Assembly: GCF_030811855.1 (NCBI RefSeq)
Contig: NZ_JAUSRN010000006.1
Coordinates: forward strand, 124,001-188,000
Source: Variovorax paradoxus
GTDB lineage: Bacteria > Pseudomonadota > Gammaproteobacteria > Burkholderiales > Burkholderiaceae_C
DNA: 64,000 nt
Direction: 5' to 3'
The notes under the pieces: model-generated
The model's database searches: none
What the model was told of the DNA's origin: nothing
What the model saw: the letters and a program-made list of their open reading frames with translations, nothing else
Shown: piece after piece, positions 61,228 through 64,000 of the stretch
Layout: the number at the start of each line of letters is the position of its first letter
How positions within the stretch are numbered: the first letter of the stretch is position 1
Program-made: the position numbers and the translations under genes

Positions 61228-63512
61228 GATGGCGCTCCCGCCTTCGCCGGCGCGGGCAGTTCGGCCGCAGCGCCCGGGTACTCATGCATCCTCAGCCGAT
61301 AGCCGCCGAACCGGTAGCCCAGGCTGCCGTAGTAGCGGCGGCGCGTGTCCAGCGCATTCAGCACCACGCCCTGGAAACGCACGCCCACGTTACGCAGCAT
61401 CTTCGCGCTTTCGGACAGGTCGCCCAGCTCGTTTTCGCCGGCGCGCGCCACCATCAGCAGCGTGCCCATGGACGTCGCCATCTCGGCGGTTTCCGACGCG
61501 AGCAGCATGGGCGGCGTGTCGATGATCACCGTGTCGTAGCGCCCCGAAATCCGCTCGAGCAACTTCACGAAGGCGTTGCTCGTGAGCAGGGCCGTCGGGT
61601 CCAGGTGCAGTGCACCTGTGGTGATGACGTCCAGGTTGGGCAGGACGCTCCGGTGGATGGCTTCGTCGAGTTCGAGCGAGCCCTGGATCAGTTCCGACAG
61701 CCCGCCGCGGCGCTTGAGGCCGAAATGGGGTGCCAGGCTGCTGCGCCGCAGGTCGGCGTCGACGAGCAGCACGCGCCGGCCGCTGGAGGCGAGCACGGCC
61801 GCGAGGTTGGCCGACACGAAGGTCTTGCCAGCGCCTGGTGTGGCGCTCGAGATCATGATCCGGTTGTTCGGCGCAGCGGGCACGGCGAACTTCAGTGCTG
61901 TGCGCAGCCGCCGCAGTCCTTCCAGGGCCGGGTCGTCGGGTTGAATCGCTGCCAGCAGATGCACGCCGGGGTCGCCGCTGCGCACGGCATCGTCCAGCAC
62001 CTTCTGCCGGGAGCTCAGCGGAACGGTGCTGTAGACGGTCAGGCCGGTGTAGGCCTCGATCTCGGCCGAGCTGGCGATGGTGTTGCGCCACGACTTGCGC
62101 ATGAAGGCCGAGGCTGCTCCTGCGAACAGGCCCGCGAGCAGCGCGAGCGCCATCGTGATCACGGCCTTGGGACGGATGGGCTTCTCGGGCACCACCGCCT
62201 GGTCGAGCACGCGGACGTTGCCGATCTTTCCTTCCTTCGCCAGACGCATCTGCAGCGAGCTGTTCAAGAGCGACACGTACAGGTCGGTATTCACCTTGAT
62301 GTCGCGCTGCATGCGCAGCGAGTTCTGCTGCAGCTGCGGCATGCGGCGGATGCGCTGATCCACCGAGCCCAGTGCCTTCTTGAGCGAGGCGATCTGTGCG
62401 TCGATCGTCTGCACGCTCGGGTCGCGGGCCGTGAAGCGCTCGGTGAGCTCGAGCCGCTTCTGGGTCGCGTCGAAGAGCTTCGTCTGCAGCTCGACGTTTT
62501 GCGACAACGCGTTGCGCGCCTCATCGTCCAGGCTGATGGTGCCGTTCTGATTGCGGTACTCGTTGTAGGTTTCCTCGGACTGCTCCAGCTGTTGCTTGAG
62601 CTTTGGCAGTTCGGAGCCAAGGAAGTTGAGCGCGCGCTGTGCCTGCGCGGTCTTCTGGTCGATGTTGGTCCGCACGTAGAGCCGCGCCACTTCGTTGAGC
62701 AGGTTGGCCAGCTGCTGCTGGTTGCCGTCGCGCCAGCTCACGTCCATGATCGAGGACTGCTTGCCTTTCTCGATCACGCGAAGCTCCTTCTGCAGTTCGA
62801 GCAGGGTGAGCTGCTTCGATTGGCGCACCAGCTCGAAGGCCGCGCCCGGCCGGCTTTCGATGGAGCCCACCAGGAGGTGGATCGCCCCGCGCGGCGTCTT
62901 CGCATCGAGCGGCGTTCCGACCTTTCCTTCCAGCGCCGCGTCCAGCTTGGGATGGGTGAGGGTGTAGGCGCCGTTCGCCTTCGTGGTCAAGAGGAAGCGC
63001 GTGCCTTCGAGATCTGCCGGCACGTCCATCTGAGCCACCACGATCTTCTCGGTACCGCTCACGTAGCCTGAGAGGCCCATGAAGCCGGGATCGGAGAGCG
63101 TCTTCGAATGGCGCGCCAGCCATGCGCCGACCACCGGGATGTAGTGCGGCTCGGCCTCGATGTACAGCTTGGTGTCCTCTATCGCCTGTTCGAGCACCAG
63201 GCGCGATTTGAGGATCTCGGCCTCGCCGGCAGTCGGCGTCTTGGCATTCAGCGCGCTGCTGGCGGAGTCTCCGACCAGCGTGCCGCCCGAGCGCTCGGAG
63301 TCCTCGACCTGGATCAGCACGTTGGATTCGTACACGCGCGGGCCGAACATTGCGTAGGCCGCACCGATCAGCAACGCGACCGCGGTGATCTTTGCGATCC
63401 TCCATCGGCTGTCGATCAGCAGATCCATGTGCTCCCTGAGCCTCGATGGGGGACGGTCCGCGGCCGCCGGTTCGGAAGGAGCGGGAATCAGAGGTTGCCA
63501 GTGCGCATTCAT
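61224..63512 (-). CDS. wzc: Wzc-type tyrosine autokinase and polysaccharide co-polymerase
   Basis: 762 residues. A Wzz domain with membrane helix near 40 (WRIAKITAVALLIGAAYAMF), a long periplasmic coiled coil (LARLYVRTNIDQKTAQAQRAL... to about 390), and a second helix near 455. The BY-kinase domain has Walker A SATPGAGKTFVSANLA, Walker A-prime LLVDADLRRSS and IIDTPPMLLASE. A tyrosine cluster, RRYYGSLGYRFGGYRLRM, is near the C-terminus. It controls chain length and export with Wza. Confidence 0.94.
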   Translation of the reverse strand: MNAHWQPLIPAPSEPAAADRPPSRLREHMDLLIDSRWRIAKITAVALLIGAAYAMFGPRVYESNVLIQVEDSERSGGTLVGDSASSALNAKTPTAGEAEILKSRLVLEQAIEDTKLYIEAEPHYIPVVGAWLARHSKTLSDPGFMGLSGYVSGTEKIVVAQMDVPADLEGTRFLLTTKANGAYTLTHPKLDAALEGKVGTPLDAKTPRGAIHLLVGSIESRPGAAFELVRQSKQLTLLELQKELRVIEKGKQSSIMDVSWRDGNQQQLANLLNEVARLYVRTNIDQKTAQAQRALNFLGSELPKLKQQLEQSEETYNEYRNQNGTISLDDEARNALSQNVELQTKLFDATQKRLELTERFTARDPSVQTIDAQIASLKKALGSVDQRIRRMPQLQQNSLRMQRDIKVNTDLYVSLLNSSLQMRLAKEGKIGNVRVLDQAVVPEKPIRPKAVITMALALLAGLFAGAASAFMRKSWRNTIASSAEIEAYTGLTVYSTVPLSSRQKVLDDAVRSGDPGVHLLAAIQPDDPALEGLRRLRTALKFAVPAAPNNRIMISSATPGAGKTFVSANLAAVLASSGRRVLLVDADLRRSSLAPHFGLKRRGGLSELIQGSLELDEAIHRSVLPNLDVITTGALHLDPTALLTSNAFVKLLERISGRYDTVIIDTPPMLLASETAEMATSMGTLLMVARAGENELGDLSESAKMLRNVGVRFQGVVLNALDTRRRYYGSLGYRFGGYRLRMHEYPGAAAELPAPAKAGAPS

Positions 63513-63573
63513 AGGATCACCTTTTGTGTGTTGCCTGGACGGTTGTGGCGAAGTGGATGGGTGCGGGGCTCGC

Positions 63574-64000
63574 TCAGCGACGGCTGGCGGTGCCTCCGAG
63601 GTTCACGATCTGCGCGGCGGGAAGAATCAGGCTGATCACCCGGTTCCATCGCACCAGCGGCACGGGATCGATGTAGACCACGTCGCGTGGCTGCAGCTCG
63701 AAGCGGTCGGCCAAGGCCAGCGCCACGGGGTTCTTCGCATCGAGATGGAACACCTCCGGCACGTCGCCGTTCGAATTGCGGATGACGTAGATCTGGCCCG
63801 GTTGCGAGGTGTTCAGGTCGGGGCCCCCTGCATCGCCCAGCGCCTCGTTCAGGGTCAGCCGGCCGTTGCGCATCAACAGGGGCGATGGATTGCGGATCTC
63901 GCCCGTCACGTAGACGCGGCTGTCTTCGCGGGTGCCCACGTGCACGATGTCGCCGCTCTGCATGGGGATGCGGCTCGCGTCGTAGCCGAAGCGCTGCAGC
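63574..64000 (-). CDS. wza: Wza-type polysaccharide export protein (partial, N-terminus outside the window)
   Basis: Only the C-terminal part is in the window; the reading frame stays open to the right edge. DIVHVGTREDSRVYVTGEI and RNPSPLLMRNGRLTLNEALG are SLBB-domain motifs, followed by FELQPRDVVYIDPVPLVRWN and a short helix to the end, typical of Wza export channels. Any start inside the window would cut an SLBB domain, so the gene must begin beyond 64000. It is the first visible gene of the polysaccharide transcript. Confidence 0.88.
   Translation of the reverse strand, partial: LQRFGYDASRIPMQSGDIVHVGTREDSRVYVTGEIRNPSPLLMRNGRLTLNEALGDAGGPDLNTSQPGQIYVIRNSNGDVPEVFHLDAKNPVALALADRFELQPRDVVYIDPVPLVRWNRVISLILPAAQIVNLGGTASRR

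Noticed and set aside
61284..63071. A 595-codon open frame opposite wzc
   Set aside because: No recognisable domain, no ribosome-binding site, and wzc on the other strand has all family motifs.
1..64000. CRISPR arrays, tRNA or rRNA genes, insertion sequences, prophage
   Set aside because: I looked for regular spaced repeats, cloverleaf-like segments, transposase motifs and phage genes by eye and found none.

Overview
The window looks like chromosomal DNA of a Comamonadaceae betaproteobacterium, most likely Variovorax or a close relative. This rests on the very high G+C, the many Bug-type (TctC) binding proteins, a porin_4-type porin, the imuA-imuB-dnaE2 cassette and a DUF3348/DUF802/OmpA/DUF2894 operon. 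These are family-level impressions; no database search was run. I see no rRNA, tRNA, CRISPR array or transposase, and no gene-free stretch longer than 300 bp. The two largest gaps, 3241-3520 and 8507-8782, hold only putative control sites.

Layout, left to right. 1-2114: end of a valine/isobutyrate degradation operon (3-hydroxyisobutyryl-CoA hydrolase and 3-hydroxyisobutyrate dehydrogenase). 2118-5304: small exported, membrane, cupin, DUF4242 and truncated-haemoglobin genes. 5423-8506: a large MalT-like LuxR regulator. 8783-12845: four coupled genes with the architecture of an ion-driven MotAB/ZorAB-type motor of unknown function. 12857-16080: cbpA-cbpM chaperones, a histidine phosphatase, a GST and pssA. 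16188-25037: an SRPBCC/ArsR pair with visible operators, a class A beta-lactamase, a MurA paralogue with an XRE regulator, a PAQR/haemolysin III protein, a DUF2868-DUF3482 membrane/GTPase pair, a 24-residue membrane microprotein, and a TetR/VOC pair with a duplicated operator. 25045-29734: an ABC exporter, a LysR regulator, an extradiol-type dioxygenase and an alpha/beta hydrolase.

29755-42310 is a catabolic and uptake region. It holds two tandem Bug binding proteins, an FAD oxidoreductase, an IclR regulator, both aconitase X subunits, an IlvD/Edd dehydratase, a porin, a frameshifted third Bug gene, an exported aldo/keto reductase and an orphan branched-chain-type binding protein. It probably degrades a hydroxylated carboxylate or hydroxy-amino acid whose identity the sequence does not fix. 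A folded GC-rich repeat sits between the two aconitase X genes and its last hairpin covers the downstream ribosome-binding site.

42402-49214 is an SOS island: a LexA box, imuA-imuB-dnaE2, a PD-(D/E)XK MmcB-like gene, and a second LexA box facing a small unknown ORF. 50172-64000 is an exopolysaccharide locus read right to left: Wza, Wzc, initiating sugar transferase, GDP-fucose synthase, Wzy, glycosyltransferases, a secreted GH29-like protein, Wzx, WcaI-like transferase, a LuxR-type response regulator and ManC. It suggests a Wzx/Wzy-dependent polymer probably containing fucose; the gene for GDP-mannose 4,6-dehydratase is not in the window.
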